Below, in pieces: positions 26,501-41,500 of a stretch of 64,000 nt of DNA. The DNA lies in assembly GCF_037038585.1 (NCBI RefSeq), contig NC_092560.1, positions 58,397,049-58,461,048 on the forward strand, read 5' to 3'. The position numbers and the translations under genes are program-made. Numbering within the stretch: the stretch's first letter is position 1; each line of letters starts with the position of its first letter. The notes beneath the pieces were generated by a model, which was given only the letters and a program-made list of their open reading frames with translations, did not search any database and was not told the origin of the DNA. The DNA comes from Patagioenas fasciata (lineage: Eukaryota; Chordata; Aves; Columbiformes; Columbidae).

Positions 26501-29500
26501 AGTGTATATTTCTTTTGCATGTTCCTCACCTGTAGGTGTCAAAAGTGTAAAGGCTTTCATATATTTTTAATCTCATCTTCCTCTTAGCAGACTTCTGTAT
26601 TCCCAGAACTCCCTGTCTGAGAGTTGTTGATTCTATCACAACTTCTTTTTCTTGACTGCCCATGGAAATAAATTTTCAGCACATCTGCTTATCTGCGAAG
26701 AACTGTCTCTTTTACAGATGCTCCCGAAATCTCTCCAGCAGCGTGAGGTTGACCTATCTCCGTTTCTTTAAATCTCTAGCATTCTCTCTTACCTCAGACT
26801 GCCTTGCAAAATGGGCGGAAAAGCAAACATGGTTTTCCTGGCTGAAAATAAAAAGCAAAAATACATATGTAAGAGTGAGAGAACTTAATTTCTCCATTTT
26901 CCTCAGTAGTAATTACCAGCATATAGGTTTCAGCTCAGAATGAGAACATATATCTGTCTGTAGGGTTATTTAGCAGCATCATCTCCCTAATAAGAATGTA
27001 AGCTATGAAAAGTGCCTTTTTCTTCAATAAGCAGCCTTTAGCTGAGTAATTGATCTGTTTTGTGGCTTTCATTTACTGGGTTTTATGAAAATTATTTCTC
27101 AAATACATCCAGAATTCCTGTTTGACAACTCCCAGTTTAACTGTAAATTGTGGATTTCTTTAAAAAGCCAAAGGTGACTTTCTGTGTCAGCATATCAAGT
27201 GCAGAATGTAGTGATCCTATTTTTCAGGGCAACTGTAGAAAAATATAAAAATTCTCCTTAGTCTCACGTTAGTCTAGTACAGTTTCTCTTAATTAGCACT
27301 TGTGAATTCAGTACAGCATGAGGAAAAAGCTTTGGATTATGGTTAATAATCCATCTAGAATATTTTTACTTGCTATAGTCTTCCTTAAGAATGACTACCT
27401 TTCTCCCAGTTTCTAGACATTCATTAGTCTGAATGAGCGGAACTTCCTGATTGGGGGCCAGGTAGGAGTCTGCGTGTCCTGGAGAAGGTGAAACAGCAAT
27501 TGAGCACAAGTTTTTAAGATGGCACAGAGCCTCAAGTGAAGACTTGGTCACTTCCACAGACAAGGAGGCCAACTGGTTAACCCAAGGGGTTAATTAAAGG
27601 ATGTTTACAAAAAATACAATGCATTCCTTTGAACTACTTACAGCTGACTTAAAGCACTACTGACCAGGAAACAATTTCACGAGGTGTTTCAGTTGATCTG
27701 AGACTATGGCCAGTCCGTCCTTGTTTGCCCTTCTTGCACAGCCTTGGCTGCATGTTCCTGTTCTGTCCTTCACCCCAGCTCTAATGCTCATCTGCCTGAG
27801 TGCTGGACCAAGTGCTCCTGAAAAACCTCTGTGTGGGCATGGGGTTTTTCTTTTTTCTTTTGGACAGGCTGGTGTGAAAAGCTGTTGCTGTGGCAAGGAT
27901 GGGGATAGCAGTGGGTGGGCAGAGGTGAGAGACTGGACAGTTTAGATTGTCTTAAGTCACCCTTGAAAGCATCATAGTCAGGTTTTGTGAGCACCACTCA
28001 CTTCTGAACAAGATGGTACAGTACACTTGAAAGGGTTAGGAACTTAGGAGTCTCTTTCCTTTCAGATATTAAACTTAATACTCCTAAATGGAAGACCCAT
28101 CCAAAACTGCATCCATAGACTTAACTAGGAAGTGTTCCTAAATTTTAAATAGAACACAAGCAGCATTTTCAGACCTGAAGCTATGTCCTGTTAAACAAAA
28201 TTCTGTGCTGCTCTTAAATATTTATGGCAACTGCCAGCTGTAGAAGAGGCTAATTCAATGATAAATTCTGGGTTTTTTCCCAGTTTAGGAAAAAATATAC
28301 CAACCAGCTTCTTGGCAAAGCCAAATGGACACCTGAGTATCAGAATCAAACTCCTTATGCCTCTGAACTTAAGCACCTAATGCTAGCTACAGGTCTGACA
28401 AATGCCACAAATCGAAGTGATAGTGCAGTGCTTACACAATTGTAAAAAGATATAGTTTGGTATCCAGCACCACCATTTGTAGTAGGATAAATTGTGGAAT
28501 TTAAATTGCCTTTTTTTCATCTTTAAAAAAAAGATATAACAAATCAACAATTTTTTTCCTTCTTTGTTTTTCTTTTTTTCCCCGAAGGAAGACCTCACCT
28601 CCCCTTTCCATTGGGTCTCATTTTCAGTTCCCAGTTCCTTTCTGTGGGTGGAGAACCATTCTCACAATTACTTCCTCCCTGGTCTTGCACCCTGGACTGC
28701 CCTTTCTTCCTTCCAGCCTTTTGTGTCATGCCAGATGTGGTTAAATATGGGTTCTCTGAAGGCTGTTGATATTACTGTGAATTATCTGTAGGTTTTCAAT
28801 GGAAATTATGTTACAGCTGGCTTGAACCTTCTATCTGGAGCTGGAAATTCCTTGTGAACTCAGCATAGCCCTGTGTAACAATTTCAGCTAGATTAGTTTT
28901 GCTCTGTACAAATCTATGTTCCCCTGTATAGTTCTAGCCAAAAACTTAAGGCATGGTCAGCAATTAAAGTACCACCCTTGACTCCCTCTTTCTCACTCCT
29001 GTGTGCTTTTATTCTCATCCACGTGTATGAAGCTTTTTCACCTGTCTCTCATAGGTAAAGCCTTTCAACCTCTGCGGTCTCTCTTCCCATCCAATGTTGT
29101 TACTACTGCTGTAGCTTTCAGGGTTAGCTGGAGTCTGTTTGCATGAGCATCACAAGAAAAGTGTCTTCCAGTCTTCTACAATATCTTGGATGGGCTAGTT
29201 CCAGACCATCTGAGTGATCAGGTTCTTTTGTATGTATAATTAAAGCAGAGGGAAACAAGATCAGAGGACTGCTCTGTTTCTTGCTGCTACCTAGCAAAAC
29301 AGCACAGAACCCGTTGGTCAACTAGACAAAGTTTAACAGAAAAACAGAGAAACTCCAGTTCTGATTCTGAAGCATACAGAGCTTCAAGGAACAGTCGTTT
29401 GTTACAGCTGAAGGTCATGCTTTAGAGGATATGAATAACAATTGAGCCATTATGATCCCTTAAGGTATAGAGCTACCTAAATCAGAAGAGCACCCTCAGG

Positions 29501-32500
29501 TTGCTGCTGACACTGGCTAGGTAAAAAGGAAGAGGAGGACAAGGCATGAGAGCTGGTCTATAAGACTGCCTTTTAGCCTTGCAATCTTTCCCTAGATCTT
29601 GGTCGCCCTTTCCTCCAGTTTGTAGAAGCTAATGAAACTGAACATTCCTCAGGAGTTCAGTGTACAGTCAGCCTGCTTAAAGGTTATGGAGATGCTTGGC
29701 ATCTGTGGTGGCAATACTTACTGGCCTGCTATGTCCATTAGTGGTTTTGGTTTGTTTTGTTTTCTCTTACAGTGAAAATTTCAGAGCTGTTTACTTACAT
29801 GTATCAAGTGTTGTCTTCCCTTCCTGTAAAATAAACACTAGTGAAAATGCTACTACTCATTTAGTTTAATGATCAACTAAACACCATTTCCTAAAGTCTT
29901 CTACTCCACTGCTGGAAAGCATTGCATCGCATAGATTGCAGTATGAATTCTAATGGTAAAGAATGGAAATTGGCAATTAGTGTGAGATGTGTAACCAATA
30001 TCCAATTTCTCATTCTCTTACTGTGGACTATATGAATGATTTATGCTGTCACTTTGGTGAAATTGTCCTCATCTGAACCCTTTATTTATTTGCTGCTTTT
30101 CATCTTCCCAGAATCCCATGATTAAAAGTAAAAATGTTTCTTAATTCCAAGTCTAAATTATACACTTTTAAAGTACCTTCCAAGTACTGCATAATGTAGT
30201 GAAATCAATCTTGCTTAACAAAAAGGTGGATCTTTTTCTTTCGATAAAACAGATGTAGAAAGGAACAAAAATATACAAAGAAATATGTAAATGTATAGGC
30301 ACCAGAAAAATTTGGATAACTGCTAGTTGTGTAAAAGTTCTCACAAACTACTTTTTATAAACAAATTTTACATAAGGAAGACTATTTAAGGGGAAGAAAA
30401 GAAAGCTTAATTTAAGTATTGAGTTCCTTTCCTTTTTATTGAAAACTGAGTGCATAACACTTACTGTATGGAATTGTTCTAATTAAAAAAAAAGCCCTTC
30501 AGTTTCTTCCTTAACTAGGTTACAGAGTGAGTAATTCCCTCCTGCTGCAGTTGCACAACAAAAAACATCCCTTTGTATTCAAGCTGTTTGTTTTGCTCGT
30601 AGGCTTAAAACCCTGCTTGACAAACTTAGGGTACTTACTCTTTTTCATGTACATTCATGTAATGGCTCTCTTCTAGTTCCTAAAGAAATATTCCTTGAGA
30701 AAAAAAATATGCATGACCTTTGGCCATAAACCTGTGTACTTTGGTGGCAAGAAATTTGGAAATTTTGAGCTAAGAACTGTCATATTTGCAAGTGAATTGC
30801 TGGAGTGTATTTTAGTTTCTGAACTGGAGCATTTAGAGAACATATTTCAACAGCTGGCAAAAATAAAGTAGCCTGTCCTAATGGAGTTAAACCCAGATAC
30901 AGAACCAAAGAGAAACACCTCAGAATCTTTCTGTAAAAATTGAGCAGTATTGGCTAAGAAAGGCTGAAAGTGTAAGGCTGAAAGTGTAAGCTGCTGCTTA
31001 AATTAACCATGAGGGTGTGATTTCTGCATGTGAAAATCTGGTGACCTGTTTGAGAAGATAGGATTGTATCAAATAGGTAATGGCTTTGCCATTCTATCAT
31101 CCTGACGCTGGGTATGCAATAGCGTAGGTAAGGATGGGAAACATGGGCTCTGACTTATGTTAGTGGAATCTTGCCATGGCCTTGAGTGGAGCTGAAAACT
31201 GGCTTGACATGCAAACATGCAGCAATGTCCTTTGATCCAAGTAGACTTTGAGTTCGGTGTGGCCACCCTGGTATTGGAAGGGCTGCAGTTCTGTTTCAGC
31301 TGTTTCTGCTTGCTGCCAAGTTCTGTCTCCTTTCTTAGTCACTAAAGTAGAGGAGAGAGAGAAACCCTTGAGGTGCAGTTAATTTCAAGGTATATCATCC
31401 TACCTCATCAAAAAGTTTTGTGACTGAAGTTCAATAAGCATAATGACATTTGCATTTTTGTTCAGTTTTGCTATACGGGATGCTAAGCATCTGCTGAAGT
31501 GCTTTGCTCTATCAGCATCCCTGGTTGTGAAGACTAAGCGTGGACAGTGTTTAGGATTTCAGATGTTTTGTGGGGAAAAAAAAAGTCCTCTCTGTTGCAC
31601 AGGAGGCTTTAAATTCCTGCCAGACTGCCTTCTGTGACTGTACCAGTTTTCTTAGGAGCAGAGTTGGGATATTAGCAAACACAGTTTCAGTATGCACTTC
31701 ATGTGCTTTTGCACTGTGACTTAGCAGCGGAAACAAGGGGCCGGGATTTATCACTCTGTTCCTACTGTTTTGCTCTTGATGCCTTTTCTGTGAAGTACAT
31801 AGAAATAAGGTTATTTAAAACCCCTTTAAGTGACTTATCTGATACTCATCCGAACAAGTGTCACTAGACATCAAAGCAACCTCTTATCATGTGAATTTCT
31901 TTGAAAAGCTATTTGTTTTCAGTACAGAAGTTTGTTTACATCATGAGTAGTCTTTTCTGCTTTGATAATGGCACTTAGTTTACCTATGGAGTGTCTGTAT
32001 GAAGAATTGCATGTTACATGGATGTTGGGGAAAATACAAAGTTTAGTTGCCCATTTTAACTTGTTTCAAACAAAAATCTACTTGTTTTGTTTGGGGATTT
32101 TGCAATTATTACATAGCATTGCATAATATATCCACTGATCTATTCAAGGGACTAAAGGAAAGTGGGGAATGAGAAAGTAGAGTAAAATGACAAACTTGGG
32201 TTTCTTGAGATCATTGCTCCTGCAAATGTCTATTACCTAGCTAATTCTTCTTTTCAGAAATAAGTTACAGACCTGAATGTAATGGTCAGAGGTCTTGATG
32301 GCCTCTTTGGCATGACTGCCAGTATAGTGGAAGTGAACTTGTAAGAGAGGGAATGGGTAATATATCACACAGTTTAAGTTCAAAGAGCAATCATTTATAC
32401 CCAAATCTTGGTTTCTATGTTAGTAACCTAGTTATTTTCATGCAGAAATCTTCCAAAGTGTAAAGAAGCTGTGTAAATGCAACTCTTTAAGTAGAAATCT

Positions 32501-35500
32501 CATTACCTTGAGACGTAGTCCATTCAGAGTGTCTTTATTTCCCATTGGTGTCTCTACACTTCTCTTGTTCTCCTCACCTGCATGAAAGCTATTTGCATGG
32601 AATATTTAACTCCAAATCTATGGTAAAATCTGTGTGTATTTTTGTATTGTTCTCTAAACACTGACCAGATTATAGTGCATAGAGCAGGGCTGGTAATTCA
32701 GGTACAAGCTAATGTTGTGGGGAGGTGGTGAAGGAGGGGGCACAAAAAGCATCCCACCCTCAATAACTATTCAGTCATGTGAGTGACAAATGCATTTCTT
32801 AAGCATAATCTTGGTTCAGCATGTGGCAACTTGCCTTAATGATGAAAGGACTTGAAATTCCATAGTTCCTTAACTTGTGTATCTGGTGGGCAACCTCAGA
32901 GTCTTTCTGAAGCAGACTTCTAGAAGAGCTAAACTTGTATAAAAATGATTTGGTAAGTGTGTGCATTGCATGGTCTTTAGAAAATTTGAGTTTTGCATGT
33001 TTGGTACCTTCCTTCCTCCACGCATGTTTTAAAATGTAGTTTGCTTTGGTTTTGTTTTTTTAAATTTAACCACATGTATATCTTGTGTTTGTTTTTTGTT
33101 TTCCTTCCCCCAACAGCTGGCTTGCCCCTCGGTGTTCTAAACTTGGCCAAAATAAAACCGTATCAGAGAGGCTTTTTCTGTAATGATGACAACATCAAGT
33201 ACCCGTTCCATGACAGTACCATCACATCCACTGTCCTCTACACAGTGGGGTTCACCCTGCCCATTTTCTCTGTAAGTAGCTAATATATAGGGAGCTTTGG
33301 TGATGGGACTAAAATGTGTGTCTTCTGAGAGTTCAGCACCATGACTGAGTTAGAGACGACAGTCTATATAGGCAAAAATCTCATGTATGTATAGTTATAT
33401 GCATGTGAAAGGTGCTGTTGCTATTTTCTGTTTACACAGAAAATCTGCAACTAATTTCTAACTGCTAGTATCTCTAATCTCATTTGGTTTAGGAGCAGAA
33501 AAAATGGAGATGAGGAGTTAAAAGCTAGACTAACTAATAAAGTTTATCATCAGGAAGAAAAATACTACAGGCTTTCAAAACACTGTGGAATAAATACATC
33601 TGTTGTTCAGAGTGGGTTAGTCTGATAACTTAAACACTTGTAATGTAAAAACTTGGACTGTAGTTCAGTGCACAAACCTGTTAAGTAGTGACTGTTGCTT
33701 CTGTATACTTTCTACAGGAATCTAATTTGGAGTCAGTAGCTTTTCTTAGGTTTAAAAAAGTGTGACTCTTTAAGCCCTTGAAAATGGGATACAGAAGCTG
33801 AAAACCTAGTTCTTGTAGAAAAGAGGCTCAGTGTTTTCAAGCCCACATGATTTTTATGAGGAGCAATTTAACTCTTCAGTAGTTTTTCTGAAATATTTTA
33901 AGCCTGGTCATATCCAGGTTCCTAGTAAGGTTTAAGCTGGCAAAGAGGACTACAATTTAATTGTTCATAATAGTCTGGAACCTAATATTACATCTTGCTT
34001 ATACCTGCAGTAGTTGACCAAACTGTATTAGAGATGGTCATAATCTTTGGTCTTCTGATAAATGTTTATGCTAAATTAATCAGTAAGAAATATTTAATAG
34101 CCTGGTATAAGGATGGAAACAGTCATTTTAAATGAGTAAACAGAAATCTGTGGAACCTCTACATGCATTATGGTAGTTTTGCCTTAAATGCTTATTTATT
34201 AAAGCTTTTGTTAGTCATGTGGAGCAAACAGAAGATAGACAGAACTGTTATCATTGGTATAGTTTTACTTCTGAGGAAAATAGTCTGAAGTTTGTAATTT
34301 TGACATATATTGTACTGACATATCTTCAGCACAACGTCAGGAAAATTTCTTTTCCAGTAGGATTCATGTGTACCTTTACTAATCTGTGCACAGGCAAACT
34401 AGCAATTACAGTTCTCTGCAATTTTTGACTTCCAAAGAAGCATTTCAGTTGCAGTTCGGTAATCTGTTGAATTGCTTGGTGTTTTTTCTTTTGTATGTCT
34501 TTAGATTTGAGTAAGGTGTTCCCGTAATAGAAAGTCAATTGAGAATGCTTTTTTTTCTGGTTCTAAAGAAGTGGAGAAACATCTGACTTAAAGTTAATTT
34601 ACTTAAAGGTATAAAAATCTAAGGAGTGATATGGACAGCTATTGTAACTTTAACTGCCAAGGTATCTAAAATTGTAACTTAGAATTAGACTTGCCAGTGA
34701 TTCCAGTCTCATCTGATATTCTTATTCTATGATACTGTGGTAGGATTCATACTGTGAACTTTTGTTGCCTGTCTTTGTGCAGGGGATTGGAGTATACAAT
34801 TGTAACGATCACTTATGATGTCCATGCTTAGAGGGGTTTACAAAAAATTTTTAAAGCACTTCTAGTTCTGTAACAACTGTACAGGCAATCCAGGTCAGTT
34901 GTCTGTGGTCTGAACATTTTACACACCTTAAAGCAACACAGGTTTTCTAGAATCTAATAAGAAAGTAGTCACTGTAGTGTTTATGTTGCTGCTCTGTGTA
35001 GTTAGCATGTTAACCTAACTGGTTTTCTTAGTATCCCTTTTAGATTTAGGCAGTTAGTTCTTTAACCTCATGCAAGAGATGACAAATCATTCTTGACTAC
35101 TGAAAACTTAGACCTCTGTAGAGCTAGGGAGGATCAATCTGGGTTTTTACAACTTGGTGGGTTAAGAGTGAGTTCCAGGGCTTACCTTTACTCAAAATGG
35201 ATGGAGAAAGCTGATCAGTCTGGAAACAGGAGATTCTGACATTCAGACTGTTTTTTTGTTTTGGACTGACTCATTGGAGGCTTGAGACTTTTTCCAAGGC
35301 AGACTAAGTTTTTGGAAGTAGTATGTTCCAGAGTCAATATCCTCAGCAGGGATACAGCTGGCTCGTGAAAGCTTATTGGACAGTGACACTGACTATCCCA
35401 CAGCTAGTCAGAAATGTTATCCTGACATGAGGCCTTTTTGAAAGGAACAGGCTTATCAGTGAAAGAATTTATTATAAAATTTGGGTCTAATACAAATAAA

Positions 35501-38500
35501 GGTTGATAGATGCACTTTCATGTACACTTATCTCATCACAGATGACCTTGAATAGGACACTTGTCCTTAGTTGGACTTAAACCTCAGCTTTATCACATCA
35601 CAAAATAAAAAGAACTTGTGGCAAGAAACTAAGGGAAGCAAAAAGAATCATGTCTGCAATGTGAAAAAAAAAGAATGGTTAATTGAGTAGTACAGTGGTC
35701 ATAGCCCCTCCCCTTAGCATTAAAAAAATATACAATTATTGCTGATACAGTTATGTAGTCCTTAGTTCCTGAAGCCTCATGAAATCTAAGCAGAAATGCT
35801 CAAAACATAATGCATGTGCCCTTTGCTGCACTAACAGCTTGCTTGTCCTCAGAGTGTGTTAGGAAATGGCCTGAACATCTTTCTGTATAATAATAAATGG
35901 TCTTGTTTGGTTCAGGCCCATAGTGGAGTATAAAACAACTCTGAAGAAAAGAAACACAAAACCTGCAGTGATGAGTAATTACATTGTTAAAACCTCTGTG
36001 TGTGTATTGATTTCTTCAAAGTATTGTATGAAGTTTACAAGATGTATGTGAAGGGTGCTAGAAACTCTCAGGGATCTTCTTAGAAAAAAAAAAAAGAGGA
36101 AAAATTTATTAAAAAAGAATGCACTTCAAATTCACAGTACCATTTATAGCTCTGAACTTTTTTTGCTCCCATTACCACATTTTATCAGGAAGCAAAATGT
36201 CTGGGAAAGAAGCTCATGTTTATTCTCTTCCAAGTGCCACTTCATCATACAATACTTCTCAGTTTTCCAAGTTGTTTTCTGTGTCTGGTTGGGAAGTGCA
36301 ATTTCTTTATTAGAACATTTGGAGACTTGAGGTCAAACAAACCTCACTAGTGCTCTTGAAAAATTAATCTCTTTAGATGTCTAGGCTGGCGCCTGGAACT
36401 TCATACATCCATGATGACAGACATTTCAGGATCCCCAGAAGATCTTTCTGATACTTCTGCCTTCCCAAGTCTTTTTAGAGAAGTCTAGAAAGTAATTCTC
36501 ATTAGGGCATGGTGTCTATATATTGCAACTCTAGTAATATTTTGAAAGGAATCTCTTAAAAAAATGTACTTGCTCTGGCATTTTTGCTGTGTAGCTGTCT
36601 GCATGGTATCAGCCCTTTGAAGTATAAATGACAAAATAATGTGAGAGTCTTTCTCTTGCAACATAGTCCAACCACACTTGTTTGCATATATCCTGTCCAG
36701 TTGGTCTTTTCTGGTGTCTTCATGTCCAAATCGTTTTTCTTTCTTCAGTCACCTTGCTGCTTATACTTGCTGCAGTGAGCAGCACTTAAACAACATCTCT
36801 TAGATCTAAAGGTAGGTGTGACTAGGGAAGGAGAGGCACAGAGCAAAGGAGGCCTCTCTGAAGCATACTTTTCACCAAGGGAGCAGATGGAGCAACTGAG
36901 TTGTTGCTGGTTTTCATGGGCTCCCTTTGCAGGTTCTGAGCAGGGTTTCTGTGGTTCCCTGCTGAAGCTTTTTCTGGCTACTCTGTTCAGGAGCTGAAGG
37001 GGAACAACCCACTGGTAAGTTTCTATATGGTGGACTGATCAGAGAGAGGACAGTAGTCCAGTTCATTTAACTTGGCCCAAGTGCCACACTGAGTTTCTGG
37101 GAAACTAAGTAGTTTGCCACAACTCAGCTCAGATCATACTGAGTGATATCATGTTGCACATAAAAGAAAACTATGTGATAAGGCCCAGTCAGCATGGTTT
37201 TATGAAAGGCAGGTACTGTTTGACCAACCTGATTTCCTATGACAAGGTGACCCACCTAGTAGATGAGTGAAAGGCTGTGGCTGTTGTGTACTTAGACTTC
37301 AGCAAAGCCTTTGACACTGTATGCCACAGCATTCTCCTGGAGAAGCTGCAGCTCATGGCCTGGATGGGTGTGCTCTGTGATGGATAAAGAACTGCCTGGA
37401 TGGCTGGGCCCAAAGAGTTGTGATGAATCAAGCCAAATCCAGCTGGTGGCCAGTCAGGAGTGGTGTTCCCCAGGGCTCAGTATGAGGCCCAGTTCTGTTT
37501 AATCTCTTTATCAATGATCTGGATGAGGGAATTGAGTGCTCCCTCAGTAAGTTTGCAGATGACACCAAGTTGGGTGGGAGTGTTCATCAGTTGGAGGGTC
37601 AGAAGCCCATACAGAGGGAACTGGACTCATTGAATCATTGGGCCGAGGCCAGTTGTATGAGGTCCAACAAGGCCAAGTGCTGGGTCCTGCACTTGGGTCA
37701 CAACAACCCCAGGCAGTGCTACAGGCTTGGAAGAGTGTCTGGAAAGCTGCCTGGCAGAGAGGGATCTGGGGGTGTTGATTGACAGCAGCTGAACATGAGC
37801 CAGCAGTGTGCCCAGGTGGCCAAGAAGGCCAACAGCATCCTGGCTTGTATCAGGAATGGTGTGGCCAGCAGGACTAGAGAAGTGATAGTGCCACTGCACT
37901 CAGCACTGGTGAGGCCCCACCTTGAATCTTGTGTTCAGTTTTGCGCCCCTCATACTAAGAAAGACATTGAGGTGCTGGAGAGAGTTCAGAGGAGGGCGAC
38001 AAAGCTGCTGAGGGGCCTGAAGCACCAGTCTGATGAGGAGCAGCTGAGGGAGCTGGGGCTGTTTAGCCTGGAGAAAAGGAGGCTGAGGGGAGACATTATC
38101 ACTGTCTACAGCTACCTGAAGGGAGGTTGCAGCATGGAGGGTGTTGGTCTCTTCTCTCAAGTAGCAAGTGATAGGAGAAGAGGAAATGGCCCCAAGTTGT
38201 GCCAGGGAAGGTTTAGATTGGATATTAGTAAAAAATTATTCACAGAAAGGGTTGTTAGGCATTGGAACAGGCTACCCAGGGAAGTGATGGGGTCACCATC
38301 CCTGGAGATGTTTAAAAGGCATTTAGACGAGGTTCTTATGGACACATTTTAGTTCTAGAGTTAGATTATGGTTGGACTAGATCCTGAGGGTCTCTTCCAA
38401 CTGAAATGATGCTCTAATTCTATTCTATGGATTGTTGTCACTAAAACCAGTAGCACAAATGCTGATGTTCCTGGCAAGGGAAGTGTTGAGTAGTAAATGG

Positions 38501-41500
38501 ACTTTTCAAGAAGTCACTTTTCTGGGATGAGCTTTGCTTTTTGTGACTTCTTTGAGAGAAATGAATGTTATGGGCTTGTAGGATTTAAATTCTCCTCCTT
38601 GAACACATCCAAGAGATATCTAGGAGGTCAGGTAATGTTGTCTTCTACTTCAAAAAACAAAACCAAAACAAAGTCTTTGGTTTGGCAAAGGCTCATGGTG
38701 CCTTCCCAAAAGGAACTAAATAGCTTTGCTCCTGTGCCAGCCTCTTAGGCATTAGGCTTAATGTTTTCAAAAGTATCTCCTTCTACCACGTATGTCAATG
38801 TTGTGACTGTTAAATTTGTCTTCCCGCAGATTAGTGCAATCATACTTTGAATGTAACCTGCTGATATCTGATAAAAGAAGCTTCTTACTTTCCTTTATGC
38901 TCTGCATGTGAAAGGTATACATTTTGCAGAGAAACTCTTATTGAGAGCACCTATTTGATTAACAGCAGAAGCACTTACTGGGTGAATATTTGTTTCTCAA
39001 GGGACAATTGTAGCTGCTGCTAAAGACTGGTAAAAGCAGGGGACTGTCACGAAGCCTGTTGAAGACTCTTAGATTGATAGATATGCACTTCATTTTTTGC
39101 AGCAGTGGCAAAGCTTTATTGCCCGCTGTTGGTAGTTTTGCAACTAATTGAAATTAAACTTGCTGTTTCACACTGTAGTAGACTTTCGCATCCTTTCAGG
39201 TTTCTGGCTACTAGTGTTAATTTTATGATGGTCTGAACAAGAGTTTTGCTGTTATCTGGTAAACTTTTTGAAAATAAGGGTAATGTTTTATCTTCATGGT
39301 TTTTGGCATATTCATGATACTAGAAACATTTTTGGGCAGTGCTGTTGAATTTTATAATCTGATCTGAGTTCTGCTTGATACTAACTGTTCTTCTGGTACT
39401 ACTACAGATGAGTGTCATCTCTGTAGGCAAGCTTATTCTGACAAGTAAACTGCTAATTTGTTTGTTCAACCTCTGTTTAAGGCCAACATTAACTATGAGT
39501 TGTTATTTACTATGTAATGGGTTAATGTACAGGGTGATGCACTTTGCTTGAATTGATGAGTAATTCCTGGGTGAGATCAGCACCACTGGGGACACGCTGT
39601 GAAATGTCAGTTGCTGCATCCAGCTTGGGCCCCACTTCTGCTCGGTCCATGGTGCAGGTGTTCTTGGTGGGCTTGGTCTGAAGTCAGGGGAGGCAAGATC
39701 TGTGGAGCACTGCTTCCAGTTTGGTAGTTGTACAAATCACTGTGAGCAGATGCAGTTCACTGCAAATAACTAGATTGCAGTGGCTTGCTTGTTAAGTCTG
39801 TGGCCTTGATATTGTACTTTTGTCAGTCCTTCAGGTGCATTTGTTAAAACAGTGAAGAATGAACACAGTGCATGAAACTGAATAAGACAGTTGGCAGCCT
39901 GCCAGGGGAAAGTGCTCCAGACAAGGGTTTGTAAAATGCTAAGTGAAGCTTGGCTGTAACTGTGAGAAGGCCAAGCGGTTGCAGTGACTTGTTTTTGAAG
40001 GTATTATTTAGTGGAGTATAAGAAAGGGCAAAATGGAATAGAGAGAAATGTAGGAGAGGTAGTTGCAACATTAAATATTAAGTCTTGTTGTTTAAGTGAA
40101 AAAAAAAAAAAGCAGTCTTTAGCATAGATTTCCCTCCCCCATCTCAAGTCTCATACCTGGTTACTAACATTATCCAGGACTTGGAGCAGAGACACAAGCG
40201 GATGGCGAAAAAGGGAAGGGACTGTTCCAGAAACGAGAAGTGAACAACAGGGAATGTAAGAAAAAGAGCAGGAAAGTTTCTTTTTGTGCTGCCTCTTCTG
40301 TTTCCCTTCCTCTGGCTCACCCCATTGTACCTCTTTCTGTTCTGCCTTGAGCAGTAAGATGCTCATGCAGAGAGATGGTGTTAACCTATCTTTTCTGGAG
40401 AAAGTTGAGTGACAAAATGTAGCAGTTCATCTTGGTGAGCTGTGGAGTGATGGTATATTTCTTGCTAGATGCCCTCCTGAACTCTGGAAGCTCCTTTAAA
40501 GAAGTGGGAAAGAGTGTTGTTCTGGTACTGGGGAGAAACCAAGGTCTAACTTGGATCTGCAGAGAGCTGTATGATACCGTAACAAAGCCCCACAGAATGT
40601 GAGCAGTTACACAGAGTAATCGTTTTAACCAAGCTTTCACAAAATGCATCTTTTTCCAGGCAGGATTTCTAGTGTTGTACAAATTAATACTGTGAATGTT
40701 TTTGCTGGTGCAATTGGTAGTGAAATCTCTATAGCATATTCAGGGGAGATGTTAACTTGTGTTTTCAATATTAATTTCTGGTGTAAGGAGACTTTATAAT
40801 ACTAGTGCTGCTTCTTTTTAAAAATAAGTCTAGGTGTCACTTCTAGTTTGAAACAACACTAATGAAATTGGTGTTAGATAACAGCACAAAACTGGTGGTG
40901 GCTTTTCTTGAAATGCTGGGAGAAGAGACAGTGAAATCATATAAATTTGTTTCTAAGCTGTGGAAAAAGACTGTTGCTACCCACCGCTTAAACACAGGTG
41001 TTTACTACTATTTTGCCTGGAACATATCCACTGTTACCTGGTGTTAATCACATATATTCTCTTCCTGATCCCTTTAATATACCAGGAGGATGGAGTACTC
41101 AGGCTGAGGACAGGATTTTAAAACCTTCTTGTTACTTAGATCTGTACATTCAAATGATTAGTCCACCAAAACCTTAAGAAACTAAGTAGGTATGGGATAA
41201 GATGAAGAATCCTTAAATGTATAAATAGTTCATCAAAATGTGAGGAGTGGACAGTATGAGTAAGTGCTCCCTGGCTTTCAGAGGGGAGGAAGGTACAAAG
41301 TAGGGCTCTCCAGGAGTCTGCCCTGTTCAGTATAGTAATAAATGCCCTGTGTAGAGTGAGGCAGTAAATACAAAATATTGCAGTAGCATGGCTAGTGAAA
41401 TACAGCATGGATGAGTGTAAAGTGATGTCCTTCAGGAAGGCTGAGGTGAGGGTGGTGCATAATGTGATGTTCTCTTCAATCAGAGTGGTGATGATCAGAT

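Larger units (their letters stand above)
17056..33116 (+). other. PLPP1: PLPP1 intron 1 (to exon 2a)
   Basis: This 16,061-base intron starts GTAGGT and ends CAACAG. Its first 450 bases belong to the CpG island. The rest is AT-rich with no recognisable nested gene. It contains small tandem duplications (18,225-18,260; 20,331-20,386; 30,961-30,988), a CR1 3' end at about 19,470-19,538 and a possible hAT transposon end at about 24,780-24,853. Two TGCATG hexamers lie in its last 150 bases (32,967 and 32,994). Confidence 0.85.
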
